A stretch of DNA of 64,000 nucleotides from positions 186,001 through 250,000 of the forward strand of contig NZ_JAUSXF010000001.1 of the NCBI RefSeq assembly GCF_030816475.1. Direction: 5' to 3'. Below, piece after piece: positions 46,565-55,673 of the stretch (positions are counted from its first letter, which is position 1; each line of letters opens with the position of its first letter). A model generated the notes under the pieces. The model searched no databases. It saw only the letters and a program-made list of their open reading frames with translations, and had not been told where the DNA came from. Source of the DNA: Arthrobacter pascens. GTDB lineage: Bacteria > Actinomycetota > Actinomycetes > Actinomycetales > Micrococcaceae. The translations under genes and the position numbers were made by a program.

Positions 46565-47631
46565 GCCACTCTCTGCAGTCTTCATCACGTCCGGACGTTT
46601 CCACGCAAACCCCCGCCCTTGAGGTCCGCGGACTGGGAAAGTCTTTCCCGATAGGTGGTTTGTTCTCCCGGGAGTCCGTCCGAGCCCTGCACGGCGTGGA
46701 CCTGACCATTGGCCGGGGCGAAATCGTGGCCCTCGTGGGAGAGTCCGGGTCGGGTAAGAGCACCCTGGCCCGCTGCGTTGCCCGGCTGGAAAAGCCGAGC
46801 TCCGGTGAGATCCTGATCGACGGCGTCGATGTCCTCAAGCGCGACCGCTTCCAGGCATCGCGGGCCTTCCGCTCCCAACTGCAGATGGTCTTCCAGGATC
46901 CATTCGGCTCGCTGAATCCTGCCCACAGAGTGGAGCACTTCCTGCGGAGGTCGCTGGCGATCCACCGGAAGGGCGGCAGCTCCGAGACAGAGACGCGGCA
47001 GCGACTCGAGGAGCTCATGACAACAGTGGGCCTGCAGGCCGACATGCTGAACTCCTACCCGCACGAGCTCTCTGGCGGGCAGCGCCAGCGAGTTGCGATT
47101 GCCCGGGCCCTTGCCGTGGAACCACGGGTCATCCTCGCCGACGAACCCACCTCCATGCTGGATGTTTCGGTCCGGATCGGCGTGCTGAACCTGATGCGAA
47201 AGCTCCGCGATGAGCAGGGAATCTCCATGCTCTACATCACGCACGACCTCGCCTCAGCCCGATACCTGGCGGACCGGACGGCGGTCATGTTCGCAGGAGA
47301 GCTCGTTGAACAGGGCGAGTCCTTGGATCTCCTGACCAACCCGGGCCACCCGTACACGCAGCTGCTGGTCTCGGCCGTCCCGGATCCGTCCCGGGCGGGC
47401 TCCTACGATCCCGTCCGCCGTGCCGAGCTGCGGCAGGCTGTGATGGCTTCGACCACCTGCGGTTTCGACGGTGACCCAAACCAGAGCTGCTCGGCCGAGG
47501 AACCCGTTCACCACCGCGTGGGTGACCCCGAAAACCGTCACTGGGTGCGCTGCCACCTCTACCGCCCGCAGGCTGGAGCTGGCGGCCATGCCCTGGCAGC
47601 CGAACCGATGGACAAGAAAGCGTCCGCATGA
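46561..47631 (+). CDS. ABC transporter ATP-binding protein (DppF/OppF type)
   Basis: A 356-residue ATPase. Walker A is GESGSGKSTLARC, the signature is LSGGQRQRVAIARAL, Walker B is VILADEPTSMLDV, and the H-loop is ITHDLAS. The C-terminal OppF-type extension has the cysteines CGFDGDPNQSCSAEEP and HWVRCHL, which in this family can hold an iron-sulfur cluster. It overlaps the following GH32 gene by four bases, a strong sign that transport and hydrolysis are linked. Confidence 0.93.
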   Translation: MSHSLQSSSRPDVSTQTPALEVRGLGKSFPIGGLFSRESVRALHGVDLTIGRGEIVALVGESGSGKSTLARCVARLEKPSSGEILIDGVDVLKRDRFQASRAFRSQLQMVFQDPFGSLNPAHRVEHFLRRSLAIHRKGGSSETETRQRLEELMTTVGLQADMLNSYPHELSGGQRQRVAIARALAVEPRVILADEPTSMLDVSVRIGVLNLMRKLRDEQGISMLYITHDLASARYLADRTAVMFAGELVEQGESLDLLTNPGHPYTQLLVSAVPDPSRAGSYDPVRRAELRQAVMASTTCGFDGDPNQSCSAEEPVHHRVGDPENRHWVRCHLYRPQAGAGGHALAAEPMDKKASA

Positions 47632-49250
47632 CTGAACTGACGCACCCGCTGGCCACGGTGAATCGCGACGAACTGATTGCCCGCGCCGAAGCGGACCCCC
47701 TTCGGCCGCGCTTCCATTTCGTGTCCCCGGCCGGTTGGTTGAACGACCCCAACGGCGTGAGCCAATGGAACGGCACCTACCACCTCTTCTACCAGTACAA
47801 CCCAGAAGGCGCCTTCCACCACCGCATCCAGTGGGGCCACGCAACCAGCACTGACCTTGTCACCTGGAGCGACCAGCCCGTGGCGCTGTCTCCGGACGGG
47901 CCGGACAGCGCCGACGCAGACGGGTGCTGGTCAGGCGTTTTGGTCGACGACGGCGGCACGCCCACCATCGTCTACTCCGGTCGGAAAGGCGAGCGTGAGC
48001 TGCCGTGCGTCGCCGTCGGGAGCCCGGACCTGCTCACCTGGACGAAATCGACGGCGAACCCCGTGATCGCCGCCCCGCCCGCCGACGTCGACGTCACCGC
48101 CTACCGCGACCACTGCGTCTGGCGGGAGGGTGACCGGTGGCGGCAGCTGGTGGGCTCCGGCATCCGTGGGCGCGGTGGCACCGCGTTCCTGTACGAGTCG
48201 GAGGATCTCCGCTCCTGGGGCTACGTCGGGCCGCTGTTCATCGGCGACGCGTCACAGGGGGATCCTGACGATCCGGACTGGACAGGCACCATGTGGGAGT
48301 GCGTGGACCTGTTCCGTTCAGATGGCGGGGTACCAGGCAAGGCGACCGCCGGATGGGGTTCCGGCGAACCGGGGGACGAGGACTCCCATGTTCTCGTCTT
48401 TTCGGCCTGGGACGACGGCGTGACGCACCATCCCCTCTACTGGACCGGTCGTTACGCCAATGACGCGTTCGAACCGCGTGCCCTCCATCGGCTCGACTAT
48501 GGCGGACGCTACTTCTACGCGCCGCAGTCGTTCCGTGATGACTCGGGCCGCCGGATCATGTTCGGCTGGCTGCAGGAAGGGCGCGACGAAGCTGCTTCGG
48601 TGGAAGCCGGGTGGTCGGGGGTGATGAGCCTCCCGCGGATTGTCTCGCGTGACTCCGAAGGTGCCCTGTCCTTCGCGCCAGTGCCTGAGGTTGCTGATCT
48701 TCGCCGGGACCACATCAGTGTGGCTCCTGCCGTCATCGGGGCTGGAACGTCGGTACATGGCGTCATCAGCGAGGTTTCGGGCCTCCAGCTGGACCTTGAG
48801 CTGGAGCTGGACCTGGACCCCGGAGCGGTGGTCCGCTTAGGGATGCTGGAATCCCGGAACGCCGACGGGACGGCCGTCGAGCAGACCGTCATCGAGCTTT
48901 CCCGAGACGACGACGAGGACGGCGGCGACGTCGGAAGAGGCGGCGTGTCCCGGGCCCAAGGCGCCCTTCGCCTTGACCGTACCCTCAGCAGCCTGGACGC
49001 CAACGTCGACACTGATCCGCGGGGTGGTCCCATTCCGATGCCTGGCGGGCGGGTTTCCTTGCGGGTCATTGTGGACCGCTCCGCCGTCGAGATCTTTGCG
49101 AACGGCAAGCCTTTGACAGCACGGGCATACCCGCAGCTTGGGGGCGGGGGAGTCAGCCTCAACGCAGTCGCGGGCTCGGCTCGAGTACGGCGCTTCGACG
49201 CCTGGACCATGGGGGAGATTTTCGGAACCGGGCGCGCACTTTTCCCCTGA
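47628..49250 (+). CDS. Cytoplasmic GH32 beta-fructosidase
   Basis: A 540-residue GH32 enzyme without a signal peptide. Motifs are GWLNDPNG (nucleophile D40), YRDHCVW in place of the usual RDP (residues 160-162), and MWECVDLF (acid/base E224). The C-terminal beta-sandwich has SLRVIVDRSAVEIFANG. It should split short fructo-oligosaccharides or sucrose entering through the importer encoded just upstream. RDH instead of RDP may alter specificity. It ends the operon, followed by an AT-rich hairpin. Confidence 0.92.
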   Translation: MTELTHPLATVNRDELIARAEADPLRPRFHFVSPAGWLNDPNGVSQWNGTYHLFYQYNPEGAFHHRIQWGHATSTDLVTWSDQPVALSPDGPDSADADGCWSGVLVDDGGTPTIVYSGRKGERELPCVAVGSPDLLTWTKSTANPVIAAPPADVDVTAYRDHCVWREGDRWRQLVGSGIRGRGGTAFLYESEDLRSWGYVGPLFIGDASQGDPDDPDWTGTMWECVDLFRSDGGVPGKATAGWGSGEPGDEDSHVLVFSAWDDGVTHHPLYWTGRYANDAFEPRALHRLDYGGRYFYAPQSFRDDSGRRIMFGWLQEGRDEAASVEAGWSGVMSLPRIVSRDSEGALSFAPVPEVADLRRDHISVAPAVIGAGTSVHGVISEVSGLQLDLELELDLDPGAVVRLGMLESRNADGTAVEQTVIELSRDDDEDGGDVGRGGVSRAQGALRLDRTLSSLDANVDTDPRGGPIPMPGGRVSLRVIVDRSAVEIFANGKPLTARAYPQLGGGGVSLNAVAGSARVRRFDAWTMGEIFGTGRALFP

Positions 49251-49292
49251 GCCCGTCCCGAAAGGGCAACCAGAACCGACTGCTGAAACTGA

Positions 49293-49310
49293 AGAAAACT
49301 GATGTTTTCT
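49293..49310 (+). terminator. Terminator of the fructan importer operon
   Basis: AGAAAAC-TGAT-GTTTTCT, a 7-bp stem whose 3' arm is T-rich, 43 bases after the GH32 stop. Confidence 0.55.
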
Positions 49311-49352
49311 CAATGTCTTCCTACCGATGATCCATGGTGGGACGATGCCAGT

Positions 49353-49688
49353 ATGAGCGAAAAAATGGATGAGAATCCGCACGGGCAAAGCCAACAGGAT
49401 GGCTATGTCGGCTCACCCACAACGCAGCAAATGCGGACAGTGGGCCAACGTCGCAGGGACGCGGAAGAGAAGCTCGAACACCATCTGGAGGAGGCCCGCC
49501 ACAAGGAACCCCACACGGGCCATGCCGAACCCAAGGCGGACGGCGGGCCGGTGGACAGCGCGGACGTTGCCGCCATTCAGAAGGATGAGAGCCTTACCGC
49601 CGCTGACCGGGTGGACATGATTGCCAACCATGCCGTCCCCGAAACCGACGAGGCCGGGGAAACGCCTGAATCCGAAGACGGGAATTGA
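49353..49688 (+). CDS. Small acidic hydrophilic hypothetical protein
   Basis: A 111-residue protein rich in Glu, Asp, His and Gln with a probable helical middle (TVGQRRRDAEEKLEHHLEEARHKE). It has no hydrophobic segment or cysteines and is likely largely disordered. ATG 49353 is chosen near the start of the charged region; the ribosome site is weak. Codon use is like that of the neighbours. No family recognised. Confidence 0.55.
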   Translation: MSEKMDENPHGQSQQDGYVGSPTTQQMRTVGQRRRDAEEKLEHHLEEARHKEPHTGHAEPKADGGPVDSADVAAIQKDESLTAADRVDMIANHAVPETDEAGETPESEDGN

Positions 49689-49898
49689 ATGGCCGCCTGA
49701 CCGCCGTCGGCCCATTGACTTCGGCAACGGTAGGGATACGGTTATAGATACACCATCTTCCGGATGCGTGCGCGCCGGGCCTCCACGGCGGCATAACTTT
49801 ATGGTCTCTCCTTTTACTACGCCGCACATCGGTAACTTGCCCTGCAGCCTGGTCCCACCGCCAGGCGCCCCGCTCCCTGATTCCTAGGCAGTGTCCTT

Positions 49899-50297
49899 AT
49901 GACCGCAAATTTCATCAGAGCTTTGGCAGTTAAGTCCGTTGATATTCCAGACAAGAAGCGGTGCCCGGACAAGGCGGAATTCGATCTGGTCACCGTTGAC
50001 GACTATTCGGTAGCAAGACTGATTCTCGAACCCGGCTGGCGCTGGTCCCAGTCCGCAAAGCCCACGGAAATGACCGAGTACTGCGAGCACAACCACCTCG
50101 GATTCTGCATCTCCGGCTCACTGGAGATCGAAACGTCCGACGGCGTACGGTCCACCATCCGCGCCAACGACACCTACGCCCTTCCTCCCGGCCACGACGA
50201 GTGGGTGGTCGGGACGGAACCTTTCGTTGCCATCGAATTCCTGGGCACGGCGTCCTTCGGCCGGCCCCGGAGCCGGGGAATGCACGCGCTGATCTGA
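49899..50297 (+). CDS. Cupin-domain protein
   Basis: A 132-residue single cupin. The first motif region has YCEHNHLGFCISGSLEIETSDG and the second ALPPGHDEWVVGTEPFVAIEF. Histidines in EHNH and GHDEW could bind a metal. No fused domain gives a function. The preceding 210 bases hold no gene. Confidence 0.7.
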   Translation: MTANFIRALAVKSVDIPDKKRCPDKAEFDLVTVDDYSVARLILEPGWRWSQSAKPTEMTEYCEHNHLGFCISGSLEIETSDGVRSTIRANDTYALPPGHDEWVVGTEPFVAIEFLGTASFGRPRSRGMHALI

Positions 50298-50333
50298 CCC
50301 GGCTTGGCGCGCCTCACAACGTAAGGAGCATTC

Positions 50334-50690
50334 ATGGGTGAGGTATGGATACGCACTATCAACCAGGGACTGGTTCGTGCCGACAGGGTCACGGAAATCG
50401 CCTCTACGCGCGGATCCGTGCACGAGGACCAGGGATATTTGCTGAAAGTCATCGTGGAGGGTAAGCCCCACGTCCTGATTGACGACAGCTACCTTCCCGG
50501 CTCCCTCGTCGAGCGGCTCGAACATGCCCGGCACATGGAGGATGCACTGTTGCTCGCCTTGGATGCGGCAGCAGAGATGGATCAGTCCGTGGTGGTCTGC
50601 TACGAGCAGGATGGCGAACGCTGGGAGCTCGCCGCAGTATCGGAGCTGGCCGGCACTTTGACCGCTCAAGGACACAGCCTTCGGGCATAG
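50334..50690 (+). CDS. Hypothetical protein
   Basis: A 118-residue soluble protein. ATG 50334 is preceded by AAGGAG. The N-terminal half looks strand-rich (GEVWIRTINQGLVRADRVTEI, YLLKVIVEGKPHVLID) and the C-terminal half helical (VERLEHARHMEDALLLALDAAAEM). It follows the cupin gene by 36 bases and may be co-transcribed. Family not recognised. Confidence 0.65.
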   Translation: MGEVWIRTINQGLVRADRVTEIASTRGSVHEDQGYLLKVIVEGKPHVLIDDSYLPGSLVERLEHARHMEDALLLALDAAAEMDQSVVVCYEQDGERWELAAVSELAGTLTAQGHSLRA

Positions 50691-50877
50691 AGGCAAGTGG
50701 CGGGGGTCGCTTTCGCGCGCCTATCCGTGGATCTGCACTCCCATCCAATGCCCTGCTTTTCCATTTTGCGGTTAAACATTTCCGCACTACGGATTTATCC
50801 TGCCCGAAACACGGGGGCCCTACCGTTGCCATTGACCACATCGGCCTCGTGCCGTTCCGACGTTGATAGGCAGCCCC

Positions 50878-52332
50878 ATGATCCTTCCCTCCTCCTCTGC
50901 GCCCGGCCCCGCTTCCGCGGCGTCGGTGACAAGCCCTGCGCCTGCCCCGATCAAGAAGCCGATCCATAAGTCCCTGTTCGTCCAGATCCTCATCGCAGTC
51001 CTCCTCGGCATCGGGATCGGGCACTTCTGGCCGAACGTTGGATCCAGCCTGCGGCCTTTGGGTGACGGGTTCATCCAGCTCATCAAGATGATCATCGCGC
51101 CCCTCATCTTCCTGGTGATCGTGACGGGGATATCAGCCGTGGGTGACGTCAAGGCCGTGGGCCGGGTGGGCGTGAAGGCGCTGTTGTACTTCACGGGCGC
51201 AACCCTGTTCGCCCTGGCATTCGGGCTGGTAGTCGGCAATATCGTCCAGCCCGGGGCAGGATTGAACATCGACCCCTCGACGCTTTCCCAGGACGCGCTC
51301 AATGCAAAGACAGGCACCGCACCGCCCCAGGACGCGGGCCAGTTCCTGCTGGGCATCATCCCCACCAGTGTGATTGGCGCATTCGCCTCCAACACCCTCC
51401 TGCAGGTGCTGTGCTTCTCGGTGTTCTTCGGCGCAGCGATTGTCGTCGTCGGCAGGGAACGGTGCATGCCGGTGGTCACCTTGCTCGAGACAGTGCTCGA
51501 ACTCTTCTACAAGATCATGGCCTGGGTCATGCGGGTCGCACCCATCGGCGCATTCGGCGCCATGGCCTTCATCATCGGCCAGTGTGGCCTGGCCTCCCTC
51601 AGCACCTACGCCCTGCTGATCGCTGCCTGCTACGGGGCCGCCATCATCTTCATCGCTTTGCTGTTCGTGGTTGCCTGGGCCTACCCGAGGGTTCCGCTGT
51701 GGCAGTTCATCAAATACTCCCGGGAGGAATTTCTCCTGGCTTTGGGCACAGCGTCCACCGAATCAGTACTGCCGCGCATCATGACCAAGCTGACCAACGC
51801 CGGTTGTTCCCGGGCCACCACAGGACTCGTGGTCCCTACGGGCTACTCCTTCAACCTTGACGGCGCGGCGCTTTACCTGTCGATCTCGCTGCTGTTCCTG
51901 GCCCAGGCATTCGGCCATCACCTGGACCTGGGCCAGCAACTCGCGGCCCTGGGCATCCTCATGCTCACCTCCAAGGGCATGGCCGGCGTCCCGGGTTCCG
52001 CTTTCCTCGCGCTGTCCGCCACGGCCGGTGCCCTGGGCATCTTTCCGGTCGCCGGTGTCGCGCTGCTGCTTGGCGCCGACCGGCTCATGGACTCCATGCG
52101 CGTATCCGTGAACCTGCTGGGCAACTGCGTGGCCACCTTCGTGGTGGCCAAATGGGAAGGCCAGTTCGACCGCGAAGCCATGCTCCGCGCATTCCGGGGA
52201 GAACTCCCGCAGGAAGAATTGGCAGCGGAAGACGGAGAGGCGGAAGGGCCGGCGTCGGAAATTACGACGGCGGGAGCCGCGACGGCGGGCAGTTCACCGG
52301 AGGTTGAGACAGCCGCAGCCGGGGTTCGTTAA
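50878..52332 (+). CDS. dctA: Dicarboxylate/amino acid:cation symporter (DctA/GltP family)
   Basis: A 484-residue transporter with about eight spans and two hairpins. Diagnostic parts are FIQLIKMIIAPLIFLVIVTGI, the serine-containing hairpin GTASTESVLPRIMTKL, and the substrate-binding segment VVPTGYSFNLDGAALYLSISLLFLAQ. It imports C4-dicarboxylates (or glutamate) with sodium or protons. The frame opens at a TTG slightly upstream, but ATG 50878 is more likely. The C-terminal tail is Ala/Glu/Thr-rich. Confidence 0.92.
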   Translation: MILPSSSAPGPASAASVTSPAPAPIKKPIHKSLFVQILIAVLLGIGIGHFWPNVGSSLRPLGDGFIQLIKMIIAPLIFLVIVTGISAVGDVKAVGRVGVKALLYFTGATLFALAFGLVVGNIVQPGAGLNIDPSTLSQDALNAKTGTAPPQDAGQFLLGIIPTSVIGAFASNTLLQVLCFSVFFGAAIVVVGRERCMPVVTLLETVLELFYKIMAWVMRVAPIGAFGAMAFIIGQCGLASLSTYALLIAACYGAAIIFIALLFVVAWAYPRVPLWQFIKYSREEFLLALGTASTESVLPRIMTKLTNAGCSRATTGLVVPTGYSFNLDGAALYLSISLLFLAQAFGHHLDLGQQLAALGILMLTSKGMAGVPGSAFLALSATAGALGIFPVAGVALLLGADRLMDSMRVSVNLLGNCVATFVVAKWEGQFDREAMLRAFRGELPQEELAAEDGEAEGPASEITTAGAATAGSSPEVETAAAGVR

Positions 52333-52396
52333 GCTGGAGCTCCAGGGCGGCGGGCCGGCCTTCCGCCCGCCGACCCTCAGCCAACAAGGAGCCCTC

Positions 52397-53329
52397 ATGA
52401 TCACCCGCACCGACGTCGACCAGGCCGCCACTAGGATCAGCGGCCTGACCAGGCTGACGCCCGTCCTGGAAGCGGATGCGGGCACCTCCCCGGGGCCGCT
52501 GTGGTTCAAGTGCGAGTTCATGCAGCACACCGGAACCTTCAAAGCCCGGGGTGCGCTCAACAGGATCCTCGCCTGCAAGGAGCGCGGCGAGCTGCACGCC
52601 GGTGCGGGCGTTGTGGTGGCATCGGGCGGGAATGCAGGGCTCGCCAACGCCTACGCGGCCGCCCGGCTGGGGGTCCCGGCAACTGTTTTCGTGCCGGAAT
52701 CGGCACCCGCCGTCAAAGTCCGGAAGCTCAAAGCCATAGGCGCCGGAGTGGTCCAGGGCGGTGCCGAATACGCGGTGGCCTACGAGGCCGCCATTGCCTA
52801 TGCGGCACAAACCGGCGCCGTATACTGCCACGCTTACGACCAGCCGGAAATCGCCGCAGGTGCCGGCACTGTGGGCTCCGAACTGCTGGACCAGCTGGAT
52901 GGGGTGGACACCGTGCTGGTGGCAGTGGGAGGCGGCGGCCTGATGGCCGGAGTGGCTGCTGCCGTCGAAGGACACGCCAAGGTGGTGGCAGTTGAGCCGC
53001 AGGCCGCCCCCACGCTGAACTCGGCGCTCGCCGCCGGACGGCCTGTGGACGTGGCCGTTTCCGGAATCGCGGCGGACTCCCTGGGTGCCCGCCGCGTCGG
53101 CGAGATCGGCTTTGCCGTGGCGGTCAGGACCGGCGTCGAAAGTGTCCTGGTGTCCGACGACGACATCGTCAGCGCGCGTGCGCGGCTCTGGAACGAGTAC
53201 CGCATGGCCGTGGAACATGGTGCCGCCGCGGCTTTCGCGGCCCTTCACTCGGGCGCATATGTGCCCGAACCAGGGGAACGCGTTGTGGTGATCCTCTGCG
53301 GCGCCAACACAGACCCCGCCACGCTGTAA
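52397..53329 (+). CDS. PLP-dependent threonine/serine dehydratase-like protein
   Basis: A 310-residue fold-type II PLP enzyme. The PLP-lysine is in HTGTFKARGALNRI, the phosphate loop is VGGGGLMAG, and the asparagine segment is VVASGGNAGLANAYAA. Without a regulatory domain it resembles catabolic serine/threonine dehydratases. ATG 52397 follows AAGGAG. The true substrate could be serine, threonine or a hydroxy-amino acid. It lies 64 bases after dctA. Confidence 0.88.
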   Translation: MITRTDVDQAATRISGLTRLTPVLEADAGTSPGPLWFKCEFMQHTGTFKARGALNRILACKERGELHAGAGVVVASGGNAGLANAYAAARLGVPATVFVPESAPAVKVRKLKAIGAGVVQGGAEYAVAYEAAIAYAAQTGAVYCHAYDQPEIAAGAGTVGSELLDQLDGVDTVLVAVGGGGLMAGVAAAVEGHAKVVAVEPQAAPTLNSALAAGRPVDVAVSGIAADSLGARRVGEIGFAVAVRTGVESVLVSDDDIVSARARLWNEYRMAVEHGAAAAFAALHSGAYVPEPGERVVVILCGANTDPATL

Positions 53330-53364
53330 AGGAGGCGTGGGACGTGAAGGATTAGGATCGCTTC

Positions 53365-53829
53365 ATGGGCACTTTCCAGCCAGGATCACATACGGAATCA
53401 CTTGCGTTGGCCGATTGTTGGAAATATCTTCAGTCCTCCTACATCGGACGACTAGCCGTGATCAACGGCACCAGCCCCGAAATCTTTCCCGTGAACTTCT
53501 TGTCCGCTGGGGAAATGTTGATTTTCCGCACGGCACCGGGAACGAAGCTGCGGTTACTCCTCACGGGGGCTTCAGTTGCTCTGGAAACAGACGGCCTCAA
53601 CCCCTATGGCACCGAGGTCTGGAGTGTTGTGGTCAAAGGAATACCGTCACCGTTTGAGGGCGACCCGACAAGCCTGGAAGGCGCAGGCCCGGAACGTGAA
53701 CCATGGGAGCCGGGCCTCAAAGAGCACCTGGTGCAGATCAGGCCGACAGAGGTCAGCGGACGCAGGTTCGCCGTTCACCCGCGATCCCGTTGGTGGCCGC
53801 CACTCGATTTTTCGGCTGACTGGACATAA
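53365..53829 (+). CDS. Pyridoxamine 5'-phosphate oxidase-like FMN-binding protein
   Basis: A 154-residue split-barrel protein: YIGRLAVINGTSPEIFPVNFL, then IFRTAPGTKL and VWSVVVKG. These are the usual FMN-contact strands of small PNPOx-like proteins of actinobacteria. Substrate unknown; F420 binding is an alternative. It is convergent with a clear paralogue at 53859. Confidence 0.82.
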   Translation: MGTFQPGSHTESLALADCWKYLQSSYIGRLAVINGTSPEIFPVNFLSAGEMLIFRTAPGTKLRLLLTGASVALETDGLNPYGTEVWSVVVKGIPSPFEGDPTSLEGAGPEREPWEPGLKEHLVQIRPTEVSGRRFAVHPRSRWWPPLDFSADWT

Positions 53830-53858
53830 GGCGAGACAAAGACCGGGTTGAGCAGCAG

Positions 53859-54320
53859 CTACTCGAACGATGCGCGGCGCTGATCATAGCTCCGGGTGTT
53901 CCACACGTCCGGAGCGTTGACCTTGAACCGACGTCCTGTCAGGGCTTCCGGTGACAGCCGCACGTAGTGGGATTTTGTTCCCGGTTCCCATGGCTCCAGG
54001 CCGAGGGCGTCCGCAGCAGACTGTTCATCCGGGTCCTCGATCAACGCAGTGGCACCCCTTGCGACGACGCTCCATGCTTCCTCGGTCGTGGGCTCGTATC
54101 CGTCGATTTCGAAGGCTGCTGGCTCCTGCTTCGTGGATTCCCACAGCTTTGTCCCTGCGGCTGTGCGGAACACGATGGTCCGGCGTTCCAGCACGAAATT
54201 CACCGGAAAGATCTCGGGGTGGCCGTTGACGATGAGTGCCAGTCTTCCGACGACGGAAGAAGCCAACAGCTCCCAGCATTGGTCGAAAGTGAGCTTGCGG
54301 TCTTTCGGTGAACCGTTCAT
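53859..54320 (-). CDS. Pyridoxamine 5'-phosphate oxidase-like FMN-binding protein, paralogue
   Basis: A 153-residue split barrel with the same order of motifs as its convergent neighbour: VGRLALIVNGHPEIFPVNFV, VFRTAAGTKL, AWSVVARG and the C-terminal ALTGRRFKVNAPDVW. The pair probably arose by an inverted duplication. Function not assigned. Confidence 0.82.
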   Translation of the reverse strand: MNGSPKDRKLTFDQCWELLASSVVGRLALIVNGHPEIFPVNFVLERRTIVFRTAAGTKLWESTKQEPAAFEIDGYEPTTEEAWSVVARGATALIEDPDEQSAADALGLEPWEPGTKSHYVRLSPEALTGRRFKVNAPDVWNTRSYDQRRASFE

Positions 54321-54359
54321 GAAGACAAATGTACAGTCGGGAGCTCTTTCCGCCTCGCC

Positions 54360-55070
54360 CTAGAGCCGGTGTTGGCCTGTGTTGTGTGTTTCTGCTGACG
54401 AGTCCGCCGTGGGGGTGGAAGCGGATTTCATGACCCGCCGAGCAGGGAATCCTGTCAGCGAAGCCACCGTGACAGCCATCAGTGTGCCCGCCAACAAGTA
54501 GGTTCCCAACAGCGCAGGAAATGCGGTTGTCTCGTCAATGAACGGGGACGGCGCTAACGTCCAGAGTATGCCCGCCGCCCATGCGCAAGCGTTAGTAGGA
54601 ATCCACCAAAAGGCCCGCCGGATCACCCGACGCAGGACAAGCCATTGCAGGGCCGGAATCGAAACCAGAAGTAGCACCGCACCCACGAGAATCCACGGCA
54701 GAGCTGACGGAGAACCTGGATTGAAGCCGCTGATCGTACTGGGTAGCATACCGATGGACCATGCGACTGCTGCGCCCGCTGCGGTAGCCGCGACCCACGA
54801 GGAACGCCTTACCACGGAGGACCCAAAGCCGATCGACTGCCCGACCCCAAGGAGGGCACCTTCGCATGCGCCAGCGGCGATCATCAGAGGGTAGACGACA
54901 AAGCCCGGTGCCGCGGCCAGTGCCAAGACTCCCCCAACGGCAGCCGGGATCATGAATCCGATCGTTTCCCCGGCCGTAACTGCAAACACCCAGCGCCGCA
55001 TGAAGGTGCCTGTCATACGGGAGAGGTCCTCCGGCGCCTGGTTAATTGGTCCTGGCTCCGCGGTATCCAT
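54360..55070 (-). CDS. Hypothetical integral membrane protein
   Basis: A 236-residue protein with about six hydrophobic segments (for example FMIPAAVGGVLALAAAPGFVV, WILVGAVLLLVSIPALQWLVL and LLGTYLLAGTLMAVTVASLTG), an acidic N-terminus and a polar Ser/Thr-rich tail. It is rich in small residues. No transporter motif recognised. The ATG at 55070 lacks a clear ribosome site. Confidence 0.65.
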   Translation of the reverse strand: MDTAEPGPINQAPEDLSRMTGTFMRRWVFAVTAGETIGFMIPAAVGGVLALAAAPGFVVYPLMIAAGACEGALLGVGQSIGFGSSVVRRSSWVAATAAGAAVAWSIGMLPSTISGFNPGSPSALPWILVGAVLLLVSIPALQWLVLRRVIRRAFWWIPTNACAWAAGILWTLAPSPFIDETTAFPALLGTYLLAGTLMAVTVASLTGFPARRVMKSASTPTADSSAETHNTGQHRL

Positions 55071-55132
55071 GGGCTGAGCCTACAGATACGGCGGGGCCAA
55101 CAGTAGGGGGATTCGCGGCAGTTTTGCACTAC

Positions 55133-55549
55133 CTACACCCTGCCGGGGCGGCCGGCGAGCGACTGAAGTTCGCGGAGAATCGCAAGCTGTTGTTCATTGA
55201 TCTTCGTGAGCTGTTCGATCTCAGCCTTCGCTTTCATGTCGGTGTCGTAGTCGTGCTGGGCCATGGCCGACGCGATCGCATCCTGGCGCTTGGCTGCAAT
55301 CAGCAGGATTGCGCCCTGAAGGCCGGCGAGCATCGACAGAAACAGGTTCAGCAGGATGTAGGGGTAGGGATCCCACGCCCGGCTGGCCATCGCGAAGCTG
55401 TTGACGGCAGCCCACACTGCCATGAAAAGGATGAATCCCCCGACAAAGGGCCAGCTGCCCATGCTGTTGCGCAGGAGGTCCGCTGCCCGCTCCCCTCGGG
55501 TCAGGGACGACTTGTGCCGGGTATGCCACGTGACTTTCTGCTCGCTCAT
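55133..55549 (-). CDS. DUF1003-family membrane protein
   Basis: A 138-residue protein with two membrane spans (GSWPFVGGFILFMAVWAAVNSF and PYILLNLFLSMLAGLQGAILLIA), the conserved DPYPYILLNLFLS segment, and a helical, charged tail likely to form a coiled coil (MKAKAEIEQLTKINEQQLAILRELQSL). The role of this family is unknown. Confidence 0.88.
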   Translation of the reverse strand: MSEQKVTWHTRHKSSLTRGERAADLLRNSMGSWPFVGGFILFMAVWAAVNSFAMASRAWDPYPYILLNLFLSMLAGLQGAILLIAAKRQDAIASAMAQHDYDTDMKAKAEIEQLTKINEQQLAILRELQSLAGRPGRV

Positions 55550-55673
55550 GACTCAGGGTAAACCCGCCGGCCAACCAAATTCCCAGCGACACCGAACCGG
55601 GATAACACTGGGCGCTCTCAAGTCGTTGGCCCTGGTCACGTGCCGGGAACCAGCTGAGGAAGCCCAGTTGGTT

